Assembly: GCF_014490665.1 (NCBI RefSeq)
Contig: NZ_CP061038.1
Coordinates: 930,001-994,000, forward strand
Direction: 5' to 3'
Origin: Sphingomonas alpina
Lineage (GTDB): Bacteria > Pseudomonadota > Alphaproteobacteria > Sphingomonadales > Sphingomonadaceae
Length of the DNA: 64,000 nucleotides
The notes under the pieces were generated by a model that did no database searches, was not told the DNA's origin, and worked only from the letters and a program-made list of their open reading frames with translations. Below are positions 16,778 through 25,015 of this stretch, piece by piece. Every line of letters starts with the position of its first letter. The stretch's first letter is position 1. A program made the position numbers and the translations under genes.

Positions 16778-17647
16778 CTACCGTCTGAAGCTGTCGGTCT
16801 GCGCCGTGATCCAGTCGGCGAGCTGCAGGACTGCGGCGCGTGCTTCATCGCGATGCAATACGAGATAATGCCACGCAGGACCGACGATCGTGCGAGCAAA
16901 GGGCTGCACCAGTGCGCCCTGTTCCAGCAATGATGCGAACAAGGTCGGCGAGAGCAGTGCCACGCCGGCCCCGTCAACAGCGGCCAGGGCGTCGAGGTCA
17001 TGGGTGGGATAGTCGATTGCCGCAAACTGCAGCGCCGGCGGAGACAGGTTGCCTTCGGCGAACCATCGTTGCCAATCGTCGTGCGGCAAAAGCGGCAGGT
17101 CGGCGAGTTGCTCGGGCCGATCGAGTGACGCGCCCGCGCGGAGGGCGGGGCTGAGCATGGGTGCTGCGTCTACCGGCATCAGCCGCACGGTCTCGAGGTC
17201 CGCCCAGTCGCCAAGCCCGGTCCGGATCGCGAGATCGAACGCGCCGCGCCCGCGCACTTCCGCCGTTGCCTCCAGCCGGATCGGCACGGCGCCGGGCAAT
17301 GCATGATAGGCGGCGAGCCGGGGTGACAGCCAGCGCGCCGCAAAGCTTGGCGGTGCGCTGAGCCGCAAGGCTTGTGTGGTGCGGGCGCATGTATCGACCG
17401 CCGCCCGCATCCGCCCCAGCGCATCGCCGATGCGCCCCGCCATGACTCGTCCGGCGTCGGTCGCGATGACCCGGGGACCGGCACGCACGAACAGCGTCAC
17501 CCCCATATCGGCCTCGAGGTCGCGGATGCGCAGGCTGACCGCACTTGGCGTGACGCCCAGCTCGGCAGCCGCACGAGTGAAGCTGGCATTGCGTACGCAC
17601 GCCTCGAAAACGCGAAGCGATTCAAGCGAAGGAGGGCGGCGCTGCAC
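16778..17647 (-). CDS. LysR-family transcriptional regulator (GcvA-like)
   Basis: About 289 residues from a GTG at 17647. The frame extends further upstream without family-like sequence, and no ATG fits. The N-terminal helix-turn-helix is clear: SLESLRVFEACVRNASFTRAAAELGVTPSAVSLRIRDLE, typical of the GcvA branch. The substrate-binding part includes DLAIRTGLGDWADLE and LPLLPHDDWQRWFAEG. It is divergent from the DUF3237-like gene at 17753, so the ~105 bp between them is the likely control region. Confidence 0.9.
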   Translation of the reverse strand: MQRRPPSLESLRVFEACVRNASFTRAAAELGVTPSAVSLRIRDLEADMGVTLFVRAGPRVIATDAGRVMAGRIGDALGRMRAAVDTCARTTQALRLSAPPSFAARWLSPRLAAYHALPGAVPIRLEATAEVRGRGAFDLAIRTGLGDWADLETVRLMPVDAAPMLSPALRAGASLDRPEQLADLPLLPHDDWQRWFAEGNLSPPALQFAAIDYPTHDLDALAAVDGAGVALLSPTLFASLLEQGALVQPFARTIVGPAWHYLVLHRDEARAAVLQLADWITAQTDSFRR

Positions 17648-17752
17648 GATCGATATTAAGCACAGCTCAACATGAGGAGGGGAAGATTGCGCGTTATGCC
17701 CGACGGGCCGCCGCGTGCGAAAAATAGGCCTTGCCAGTCCTGGAGATTCCCC

Positions 17753-18208
17753 ATGTCCGAGTTGAAGCATCGCCATCTTTTCGACCTGATGATCGCCCTT
17801 CATCCCACCCTGGAGCTTGGTACGACGCCGGTTGGCGTCCGCCGCGTGTTCCCGGTCGCCGGCGGACGCTTCACTGGCGAGCGGCTGCGCGGTGTGATTT
17901 CGCCGTTCGCCGGTTCCGATATCCTGCTGGTCCGCGCGGATGGGTCGCGCGAGCAGGATGTCCGGCTGATCCTTGAAACCGATGACGGCGCGCAGATCAT
18001 CATGACCTACCGTGGCCGGGGCTATAGTCCACCCGAAGCGACACGCGCCGGCACGGCGGCGGGGCCGGCGGGAGATTATCTCCGGACGGCACCCTTTTTC
18101 GAGACCGCGTCAGCGGACTATGCCTGGCTCAACCGGATCACCTCGATTGGCGTCGGCGAGCGCCAGCCGGACGGGACCGTGCGCTACGCGGTTCATGAGA
18201 TTTTGTAG
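17753..18208 (+). CDS. DUF3237 family protein
   Basis: 151 residues, ATG at 17753 after a GGAG site. The single-domain beta-barrel pattern of DUF3237 is visible: VFPVAGGRFTGERLRGVISPFAGSD near the N-terminus, then ILETDDGAQIIMTYRGRGY and DYLRTAPFFETASADYAWLN. The molecular role of the family is unknown. It is divergent from a LysR regulator, which probably controls it. Confidence 0.85.
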   Translation: MSELKHRHLFDLMIALHPTLELGTTPVGVRRVFPVAGGRFTGERLRGVISPFAGSDILLVRADGSREQDVRLILETDDGAQIIMTYRGRGYSPPEATRAGTAAGPAGDYLRTAPFFETASADYAWLNRITSIGVGERQPDGTVRYAVHEIL

Positions 18209-18238
18209 CCGGGCATGATGCGCCCGTGCCACCTCGCT

Positions 18239-18496
18239 TCAGTCTTCAAGCACCCTGAATCCGCGCAACGCCCATTGCCGTGTCGACAGACAGGTCCGGC
18301 GCTTTAGCGTCGCGTTGATCACCGCCTCGCCATTGGCATGTGGCGTGAGGCAGATCCTGCGGGGGCCCGACATATTGCTCTGGGTCGAGACGATGACGCG
18401 CGTCGTGTTCGTGGCCGGCCGTGCGACGACGGGCAGGGCGGCGCTTGCCGCGGCGATCGCGGCGACACATGCAAGCGATTGGCGGGTAGTGACCAT
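18239..18496 (-). CDS. Small secreted hypothetical protein
   Basis: 85 residues from ATG 18496, which has AGGAGATAT upstream. The N-terminus (SLACVAAIAAASAALPVVA) is a signal peptide with likely cleavage after VVA. The ~60-residue mature part has two Cys (RRICLTP and RRTCLST) that may form a disulfide. It is convergent with the DUF3237 gene. No family recognised. Confidence 0.65.
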   Translation of the reverse strand: MVTTRQSLACVAAIAAASAALPVVARPATNTTRVIVSTQSNMSGPRRICLTPHANGEAVINATLKRRTCLSTRQWALRGFRVLED

Positions 18497-18729
18497 GGAT
18501 ATCTCCTGTTGCGATGACAGGCCGGATCGGCCCACATCGCGGCAACAGGTGCATTAGTCGTGCCATACAGTGGAATTGCTTTATTTCAATGGCTTATGCA
18601 GACGCTGCGCATCGAGCACGTGTCGGATTACGCCAACAGATCGCCATTCCCACCAGCTTTTGGTCACTGCCATGCCTGCAATCGGATTTGACCCGCTACG
18701 GAGGGAAGGCCATTCAGGGGCATGCGGCT

Positions 18730-20532
18730 CTAAAGATCGCGCAGCAGCTTCAGTCCCTGTTTCGGCGGCAAGGCCAGCGCGGTTTCGGCCAGCGCGATAT
18801 ACGCCTCGCAGCGGCTTTTGGCGGTACCGCCGGCATTGAGCGATTTGACGAACAGGTCGCGGGACAGGCCGGCGCGCTTCGTCGCTGCGTCGATCACCGG
18901 CCCGGCGATGCTGAACTTGCCGTCCCCGTTCTTCGGCTGCGGATCGCCGTTGGTTTCCAGCAATGTCCGGCCGATCATGTCTCTTTGTCGGTCGATCAGC
19001 GCGGACGACTGCCACAGCACCGGCACATTGCCGCTGTTGAGGAAATCCTCGCACGCTTCCCAGCCATGTCCACGCATGACCTTTGCCTTTTCGAGCCAGA
19101 GACGCCGATGCTCGGCGAGCAGGTCGTAGCCGGCTCGAGTCTGTCCGCTGATATAGCGATCGAACAACAGGGTGCGTGTGTCCCTGGCGAAGACGAAGCG
19201 CGGGTTGCGGTTCTCCTGCGCCAGGCGCCAGTTGGTCGCGAGCTGGCTGTGGAGCTTGGGATTGCGCTGCTCGAGCGCCTTCATGGTCAGCGCGGAGCCG
19301 CCCAGGTCGGTCAGGATGGCGTCGAGATCGATATCCCTGTCGATCAGCGGATCGGTCACGGGCAGCGTGGTGGCGAGGCCGACCGGGACTGACGACGGGT
19401 TCGAACGGTTGTCGTTGGAGACCCTGCCGAGCGAACTGATGATCATCAGCGCGATCCAGATGCCGAATCCCCAGAGGCGCCAATTGCCGGCGAGGTCGGT
19501 GACCTGTGGCGTTTCCCACAGCGACACGCGATAGGTATCGAACATGTCCTCCAGATCGGGATGCTCCCGGCGCACCTTGGCGAGCAGCGTGCGGACCGTT
19601 CCACCGCTGACGCGAAAGCCCTTCCGGCTGTTCTCTTGCGCGGGTGTGGTCAGTTCGCGCCATGCCCGGCCAAGGGGATGCCCCGGCTCTCGTACCTGCG
19701 CGACGAATTCCAGCGAATCGTGCCGTGCGACGATCGCTGCGACAGCCGGCGGCTGGTCGATGCGGCCGCGTGTGTCGATCCAGCCGAATGCCGTCATGAC
19801 CGTATCGAGGATCGGGTCGGACCGCGGGATCGACTGTGCAACGACATTGGCGAACCAGCGGTCGGCATCGGCGCGAAAGGCGATTTCCTCCATGCGCGGG
19901 TCAGCGAGCAGCACCGCGACATGGTCGCGCAGTGCGAGCAGGTCGGGACCCTGCAAATGGAAATGGCGCCGTTCGTCCTGCGGGAAGAGCAGTCCAAGCA
20001 CGGCATTGTAGCGCTGGTCCATCGCGAAGGCGAAGCCCGGCGGCAGGCCGTTGATGGGCTGGAGCGGCGCCGCCGCGCCCAGGTCGAGAACCGGCGGCGT
20101 CAGCGTGACCTCGGCCAGCGGGAGAGTCCGTTCCTCGGCTGCCGCTACCGGTTCCGATGGTGCAGGCCGGAAGTCGCCCTCCGGCGCGATCGGTGTGATC
20201 GTGATCGGTGTGTCCGGTGGCAGTACGCCCGACAAGGTCGGGGCGCTGAGTTCCGCCCCGAAATCGGGCAGCGGAATCGTGATGCCGAGGGAGAGTGGCT
20301 CCTCGACCTCATTCCCCGGATCGTCGGTCTCGTCGTCGTCCGATATTTCGGGCTGTGGCTGGCGGGCATGAGCGAGCGCGGCATCGCGTGCGTCGCGCAG
20401 GGCGGCGTAGCGTGCCGGATCGTCGTCGATCTCGAACGATTTCAGCGCCCGTGCATACGCGGCGCGGATCGCCGATATATCGCTGGTCTTCGCGATGCCG
20501 AGCGTCCGCCAGATGCCGTAGAGGCGGCTCAT
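18730..20532 (-). CDS. J-like membrane protein, partner of HscC-type Hsp70 (DjlB/DjlC-like)
   Basis: 600 residues. The first ~55 resemble a J-domain (YGIWRTLGIAKTSDISAIRA, AYARALKSFEIDDDPARY, AALRDARDAALAHA), but the loop between helices II and III reads EIDDDP, so the HPD triad needed to stimulate Hsp70 ATPase is missing. A Pro/acidic linker (~60-165), a helical middle region and one membrane segment (WGFGIWIALMIISSLG, ~residue 370) follow, then a ~210-residue C-terminal domain with several Cys. Its ATG overlaps the hscC-like stop by four bases. Context parallels the E. coli HscC and its DjlB/DjlC J-partners. I infer it recruits the Hsp70 to the membrane. Confidence 0.7.
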   Translation of the reverse strand: MSRLYGIWRTLGIAKTSDISAIRAAYARALKSFEIDDDPARYAALRDARDAALAHARQPQPEISDDDETDDPGNEVEEPLSLGITIPLPDFGAELSAPTLSGVLPPDTPITITPIAPEGDFRPAPSEPVAAAEERTLPLAEVTLTPPVLDLGAAAPLQPINGLPPGFAFAMDQRYNAVLGLLFPQDERRHFHLQGPDLLALRDHVAVLLADPRMEEIAFRADADRWFANVVAQSIPRSDPILDTVMTAFGWIDTRGRIDQPPAVAAIVARHDSLEFVAQVREPGHPLGRAWRELTTPAQENSRKGFRVSGGTVRTLLAKVRREHPDLEDMFDTYRVSLWETPQVTDLAGNWRLWGFGIWIALMIISSLGRVSNDNRSNPSSVPVGLATTLPVTDPLIDRDIDLDAILTDLGGSALTMKALEQRNPKLHSQLATNWRLAQENRNPRFVFARDTRTLLFDRYISGQTRAGYDLLAEHRRLWLEKAKVMRGHGWEACEDFLNSGNVPVLWQSSALIDRQRDMIGRTLLETNGDPQPKNGDGKFSIAGPVIDAATKRAGLSRDLFVKSLNAGGTAKSRCEAYIALAETALALPPKQGLKLLRDL

Positions 20533-22235
20533 AGATAGCGATCGCCCTCGAGCTGATTGAGCGCATCCTCGAACTGAGCGCGGGCCGAATCGATCACGCG
20601 CGGGTCCTGCCCGTCAAGCGCCGCCTCGAACTGCGCGGTCCATTTCCCGACCATGTCGCGGCGCTCGCCGATAAAGCTTTCGTAACAGCGCGCCGCGCGG
20701 GCCAGCACCGCCATGTTATGGCTGTCCTCGCGGGGGTGGCGCTTCAGCGCGGCGAGCACCTTGCGCCGAGCCTCGACTTCCTTCGCATTGGGCGCTTCGT
20801 CATCGTCCATGAGCACCAGGTTGCGGACCAGGCCGGACGCCGGGACGCTGATATCGACCTCAAGCAGGCCGCTGGTGTCGTAACTGAAGCGGCATTCGAC
20901 ATGGACATGGCCAGCGGGCGCTGGCGGCACCGGCACCTTGATCGAACCAAGCTTGACGTTGCCCTGCACTTCGCGTGCCTCGCCCTGATAAATGCCGAAT
21001 TCGACGTTGCGCTGATTGTCGGACAGGGTGGAATAATAGCTCACCCGGCTCGCCGGAATCGGCGTGTTGCGTTCGATGATCGGGGAGAACAGGCCGTGGC
21101 GGAATCCGCCGCGACCGTCCGGTGCGCTGTTGTCGACGCCGAGCGTGAACGGGCAGACGTCGGTGAGGCGGATTTCCTCCAGATCGGCGTCGCGCGACTT
21201 GAGCCCGCCCTGCACCGCAGCGCCCAGCGCGACGGCGTGATCGGGATGGACCGCGGCATTGGGAAAGCGGCCGAACATGCGGGTGATCGTCTTGCGCACG
21301 ATCGGCATGCGGGTCGCGCCACCGACCAGGATCACTTCGCTCAGCGTCTCGACGCGGATGTCGCTGTCGCGCAACGAGCGCAGCACCGGATCGCGCAGCT
21401 TGGCCAGCAACGGCGCAGCCTGCGCCTCGAACTCGCCCGCGGTGACAGTGGTGGCAAACTGGCGGTCGCCCGAGGTGATGGTGAAGCTCGCTTCCTCCTG
21501 TTCGCTCAAGGTCCGGCGGCAGCGTTCGGCGGCAGCGCGGAGCAGTTCGTGCAGCACCAGCGGGTCGACCTCGGCCAGACGGCCTTCGGGATCGATGCGC
21601 GGACGAGCGACCTCGATGATCGTATCGTTGAAATCCTCGCCGCCCAGCCGGTTGTCGCCGGCCGAGGCGCGCACCTCGATCACGCCGTCGAAGATCTCGA
21701 CGATCGATACGTCGAAGGTGCCCCCGCCCAGGTCGAACACGAGGAACGGCTCTTTCTCGGAACGATCCTGGATGCCGTAAGCGAGCGCGGCGGCGGTCGG
21801 CTCGTTGATCAGCCGCTCGACGGTCAGGCCGGCAAGCTCGCCCGCGCGGCGCGTCGCCTTGCGCTGGCGGTCGTTGAAATAGGCCGGGACGGTGATCACC
21901 GCGCTGGTCACAGGCTCGCCGAGAAAGGCTTCTGCATCGGCCTTGAGGCTGGACAGGACGATCGCCGACAGGTCCTCGGCGGTGAAGGTCTTGCCCGCCA
22001 GCGTGACGGTCTGGCGCGTGCCCATCCAGCGCTTGAACGCGGTGACGGTCGAGGTCGGATGGGTCGACTGGCGCTCGCGCGCGGTCATGCCCACGATCAC
22101 CGCGCCGCCGTCGTCGATCGCGACCGCCGATGGGGTCAGCAGGTCGCCCAGCGCATTGGGCACGAGCTGAGCCGTGCCATCGCGCCAGATGCCGATCGCG
22201 CTGTTGGTCGTTCCAAGATCGATTCCGACGATCAT
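20529..22235 (-). CDS. hscC: Specialised Hsp70 chaperone, HscC-like
   Basis: 568 residues from ATG 22235; the frame is open upstream but the family N-terminus VGIDLGTTNSAIGIW fits this start. ATPase motifs: phosphate-1 DLGTTNS, phosphate-2 FDLGGGTFDVSI, connect-2 VILVGGATRMP, plus INEPTAAALAYG. The substrate domain is present (TDVCPFTLGVDN...), but the C-terminal lid is shorter than in DnaK (about 640 residues) and the EEVD-like tail is absent, as in HscC. HscC chaperones act on restricted targets, in E. coli including sigma-70 regulation. First gene of an operon with the J-like protein. Confidence 0.88.
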   Translation of the reverse strand: MIVGIDLGTTNSAIGIWRDGTAQLVPNALGDLLTPSAVAIDDGGAVIVGMTARERQSTHPTSTVTAFKRWMGTRQTVTLAGKTFTAEDLSAIVLSSLKADAEAFLGEPVTSAVITVPAYFNDRQRKATRRAGELAGLTVERLINEPTAAALAYGIQDRSEKEPFLVFDLGGGTFDVSIVEIFDGVIEVRASAGDNRLGGEDFNDTIIEVARPRIDPEGRLAEVDPLVLHELLRAAAERCRRTLSEQEEASFTITSGDRQFATTVTAGEFEAQAAPLLAKLRDPVLRSLRDSDIRVETLSEVILVGGATRMPIVRKTITRMFGRFPNAAVHPDHAVALGAAVQGGLKSRDADLEEIRLTDVCPFTLGVDNSAPDGRGGFRHGLFSPIIERNTPIPASRVSYYSTLSDNQRNVEFGIYQGEAREVQGNVKLGSIKVPVPPAPAGHVHVECRFSYDTSGLLEVDISVPASGLVRNLVLMDDDEAPNAKEVEARRKVLAALKRHPREDSHNMAVLARAARCYESFIGERRDMVGKWTAQFEAALDGQDPRVIDSARAQFEDALNQLEGDRYL

Positions 22236-22469
22236 CGGTGTCTGTCCCCCCAATTGGTGCGACGGGCGATAATTGGTTCGCGGCCCGGATGCCAGCGGCT
22301 GGGTAAGCGGGGCGCGAAAATCTGTCTCACTTCGCGCACCTGCGGCAAGATCGGATTGGATTGCCCTGCACGAACGGGTGGAGGGAGCGATGCGCAACTA
22401 ACTGCTGACGGCCCGGCCGGATCGGATTAGGCCGGTGCCGCAACCGCAACCGCCAGGACGAGGCCGACC

Positions 22470-23248
22470 ATGTTCCGAATGATGCTGTGGCTGGTGACCC
22501 TGATCGCCGGTGTCGCCGTGCCCGCCGCCGCCGCGCCGCCCCCCCGCCAGCACTTGCCGCGCCGCTGGTGCTGGCGGCGGCCAGCCTGCAGGAATCGCTG
22601 AGCGCCGCCGCCGATGCCTGGTCGCGCAAGGGACATCCCAAGCCGGTGGTGTCGTTCGCTGCGTCATCGGCGCTGGCGCGGCAAGTGCTGGCGGGGGCGC
22701 CGGCGGATCTTTTCATCTCCGCGGATGAGGAATGGATGGATGCGCTGGCGGCCAAGCGGCTGATCGCGCCCGGCACGCGCGCGTCGTTCCTCGGCAACCG
22801 GCTGGTGCTGGTGACGGGGCTGCGCAATGTATCGCGGGTCGACCTGCGCAGCGGCCGTCCGATCGTTGCGGCAGTCGGGGCGGGGCGGCTGGCGATGGCC
22901 GATCCGGACTCGGTGCCGGCGGGGCGGTATGGCCGCGCGGCGCTGACCCGGCTCGGCGCCTGGGCCGGGCTTGAACCCAAGGTCGTGCGGGCGGAGAATG
23001 TCCGTGCCGCGCTGCTGCTGGTCGAGCGCGACGCGGCGGCGTTCGGGATCGTCTATGCGACCGATGCCCGGGCCTCGGCCAAGGTGCGCGTGGCAGGGGT
23101 GTTTCCGGCGGGCAGCCATCCTGCGATCACTTATCCGATCGCGCGGCTGACCGCGTCGAAGAACCCGGAAGCGGAGGGGTTCCGGCGCTTCCTGGTATCG
23201 CGTGAGGGCAAGGCGATCTTCGCGAAATACGGGTTCCTGCCGCGTTGA
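22470..23248 (+). pseudogene. modA: ModA, molybdate-binding protein, split by a -1 frameshift
   Basis: The periplasmic substrate-binding protein of the Mo ABC importer. A signal peptide starts at ATG 22470 (MFRMMLWLVTLIAGVAVPAAA; GACGAGG upstream). The mature protein (LVLAAASLQESL, FAASSALARQVLAGAPADLF, DEEWMDALAAKRL, FGIVYATDA) continues in a different frame. The switch is at a run of seven C (22539-22545). One extra C would join them as AAPPPPALAAPLVLAAASLQ, and the span of 779 nt is one short of a multiple of three. Without that base an in-frame start at 22487 gives a protein lacking an export signal. The rest of the gene is intact, and modB and modC follow. Confidence 0.85.
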
Positions 23249-23263
23249 TGCGACACCCTTCTT

Positions 23264-23352
23264 CCGTTCGCCCTGAGCCTGTCGAAGGGCAAGTGCCTCA
23301 GGGGAGAATCGATATGAGGCACGCAGTGCTTCGACAGGCTCAGCACGAACGG
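23264..23352. repeat. REP-like palindrome, CGTTCGCCCTGAGCCTGTCGA type
   Basis: Arms GTTCGCCCTGAGCCTGTCGA (left) and TCGACAGGCTCAGCACGAAC (right) are near-perfect inverted copies with a ~40 bp loop. The sequence belongs to a dispersed palindrome I recall as common in sphingomonads and some other proteobacteria. It sits inside the modA-modB interval of 124 bp and could form a stable mRNA hairpin. Confidence 0.7.
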
Positions 23353-23372
23353 GGGAAGGAGTGGGCATCGCC

Positions 23373-24062
23373 ATGCTGACGCCGGATGAATGGGCGATCG
23401 TCGCCTTGTCGTTGCAGGTCGGTGGCGTGGCGATGCTGGCAACATTGCCGATCGCCTTTGCACTGGCATGGATTCTCGCGCGCACGGTATTTCCCGGCAA
23501 GGTCGTGCTCGACGGGCTGATCCACCTGCCGCTGGTGGTGCCGCCGGTGGTGACCGGGTGGCTGCTCCTGCTGGCCTTTGCGCCGGGCGGCCCGATCGGC
23601 GGGTGGCTGGAAAGCTGGTTCGGCGTCTCGGTGCTGTTCCGCTGGACCGGCGCGGCGATCGCGGCGGGAGTGATGGCGCTGCCGCTGATGGTACGGGCGA
23701 TGCGCCTGTCGATCGAAGCGGTCGACCGGCGGCTGGAGGGTACGGCAAGGACGCTGGGTGCGTCGCGCTGGCGGGTGTTCCGCACGATCACGCTGCCGCT
23801 GTCGGTGCCGGGCGTGCTGGCGGGCGCAGTGCTTGGCTTTGCCCGGTCGATCGGCGAGTTCGGCGCGACCATCACCTTCGTGTCGAACGTACCGGGCCAG
23901 ACCCGGACCTTGCCGCTGGCGATCTACAGCGCGCTGCAGCAGCCGGGCGGCGATGCGATGGTGTTGCGGCTGTCGGCGATCTCGGTCGCCTTGTCGCTGG
24001 CGGCGCTGATCCTGTCCGAACTGCTCGCGCGGCGCGCGGGAAGGGGGCTGCATGTCCTTTGA
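23373..24062 (+). CDS. modB: ModB, molybdate ABC transporter permease
   Basis: 229 residues from ATG 23373 (AAGGAG upstream at 23357-23362); a GTG at 23361 is also in frame. Five hydrophobic segments, starting with IVALSLQVGGVAMLATLPIA. The PVVPP-like LPLVVPPVVTGWLLLL and the EAA-loop (ARTLGASRWRVFRTITLPLSVPGVLAG) contact the ATPase. FARSIGEFGATITFVSN is the ModB signature. It forms the inner-membrane channel for molybdate. It overlaps modC by 11 bp. Confidence 0.93.
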   Translation: MLTPDEWAIVALSLQVGGVAMLATLPIAFALAWILARTVFPGKVVLDGLIHLPLVVPPVVTGWLLLLAFAPGGPIGGWLESWFGVSVLFRWTGAAIAAGVMALPLMVRAMRLSIEAVDRRLEGTARTLGASRWRVFRTITLPLSVPGVLAGAVLGFARSIGEFGATITFVSNVPGQTRTLPLAIYSALQQPGGDAMVLRLSAISVALSLAALILSELLARRAGRGLHVL

Positions 24063-24654
24063 GATCCATGTCTCGAAGCGCCTCGGCGACACCCGGATTG
24101 CGCTGGAGCTCGACGCGGGCGAGGGCGTCACGGTGCTGTTCGGGCCGTCGGGCGCCGGCAAGACGAGCATTCTCAACATGGTCGCCGGATTGCTGCGGCC
24201 CGATTGCGGTACGATCCGCGTCGGGGGTGAGACGCTGACCGACATCGCCGCCGGGATCGACATCGCGCCGGAACATCGCCGGGCTGGTTATGTGTTCCAG
24301 GAAGCCCGGCTGTTTCCGCACCTGCGGGTCCGGGCCAATCTGCTGTACGGCGCGAAGGATGCGCCGCTCGACCCGGAGGAGATTGCGTTTCTCGGCATCG
24401 GACATCTGCTTGACCGCTGGCCGCGGACATTATCCGGCGGTGAGGCTCGGCGCGTGGCGATCGGGCGGGCCTTGCTCAGCCATCCACGTTTTCTGTTGCT
24501 CGACGAACCTTTATCGTCGCTCGATCGGGCACGGCGCGAGGAGGTCATGCAGGCAATCGAGCATGTCCGCGACGTGCTGAAACTGCCGATCCTGCTCGTC
24601 ACGCACGATGCGGGGGAAGCGGAACGACTGGGGAGCCGTATCGTCGCGATCTAG
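24052..24654 (+). CDS. modC: ModC, molybdate ABC transporter ATPase (short form)
   Basis: 200 residues. Walker A GPSGAGKT, signature LSGGE, and FLLLDEPLSSLD (Walker B and D-loop) are intact, with the H-loop VTHDAGEA. The ATPase domain is complete. The protein ends at the end of that domain, whereas typical ModC has ~350 residues with a C-terminal TOBE/molybdate-binding part that mediates trans-inhibition. The stop is at 24652-24654, followed by non-coding DNA and a repeat. I see no TOBE-like sequence in other frames. Confidence 0.9.
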   Translation: MSFEIHVSKRLGDTRIALELDAGEGVTVLFGPSGAGKTSILNMVAGLLRPDCGTIRVGGETLTDIAAGIDIAPEHRRAGYVFQEARLFPHLRVRANLLYGAKDAPLDPEEIAFLGIGHLLDRWPRTLSGGEARRVAIGRALLSHPRFLLLDEPLSSLDRARREEVMQAIEHVRDVLKLPILLVTHDAGEAERLGSRIVAI

Positions 24655-25015
24655 GACGGTCTCGATCTGCTTCGAAGAGCAGAGGCGCACGAGGGGCACG
24701 TCGCTGGTGGCACGGGAACTTCGAGAGCCCCGGATTTCTTCGGTACTATCCTTAGTCGAGCAAGGATGTTTGTGCTCCCGCGAAGGCGGGAGCCCAGACT
24801 GGGTTCCCGCCTTCGCGGGAACACAAGAAAGGGGCGATCACTCTCGATTGATGCAGACCAGGGGATAAATGCCGATCCAATTCGGAGCCGAACGGGTTTT
24901 GGGCGATCCCGCCAAATCCGCCCCACTTTGGGGTTGCTCCAATCGCCCGATCATGACGTATTTGTCATGCATATGACCTGAAAACGCCAATGCCCGGAGT
25001 CTATTCGCGCCCGTC
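24655..25015. other. Intergenic region with REP-like element and possible operator
   Basis: 361 bp with no gene. It holds the family A palindrome (next entry). Near the downstream start is a small inverted repeat GTCAT-N4-ATGAC (24964-24977), 39-52 bp upstream of the ATG at 25016, which could be an operator. No other signal is clear. Confidence 0.4.
24769..24827. repeat. REP-like palindromic element, family A copy 2
   Basis: Same arms and spacer as the copy at 2243-2302: TGTGCTCCCGCGAAGGCGGG, AGCCCAGACTG, then a complementary arm ending in GGAACACA. The two copies differ at a handful of bases, with compensating changes in the arms (GGAAC here versus GGGAC). Confidence 0.75.

Noticed and set aside
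20718..22430. 570-codon plus-strand frame
   Set aside because: Antisense of the Hsp70 gene; no motif or signal.
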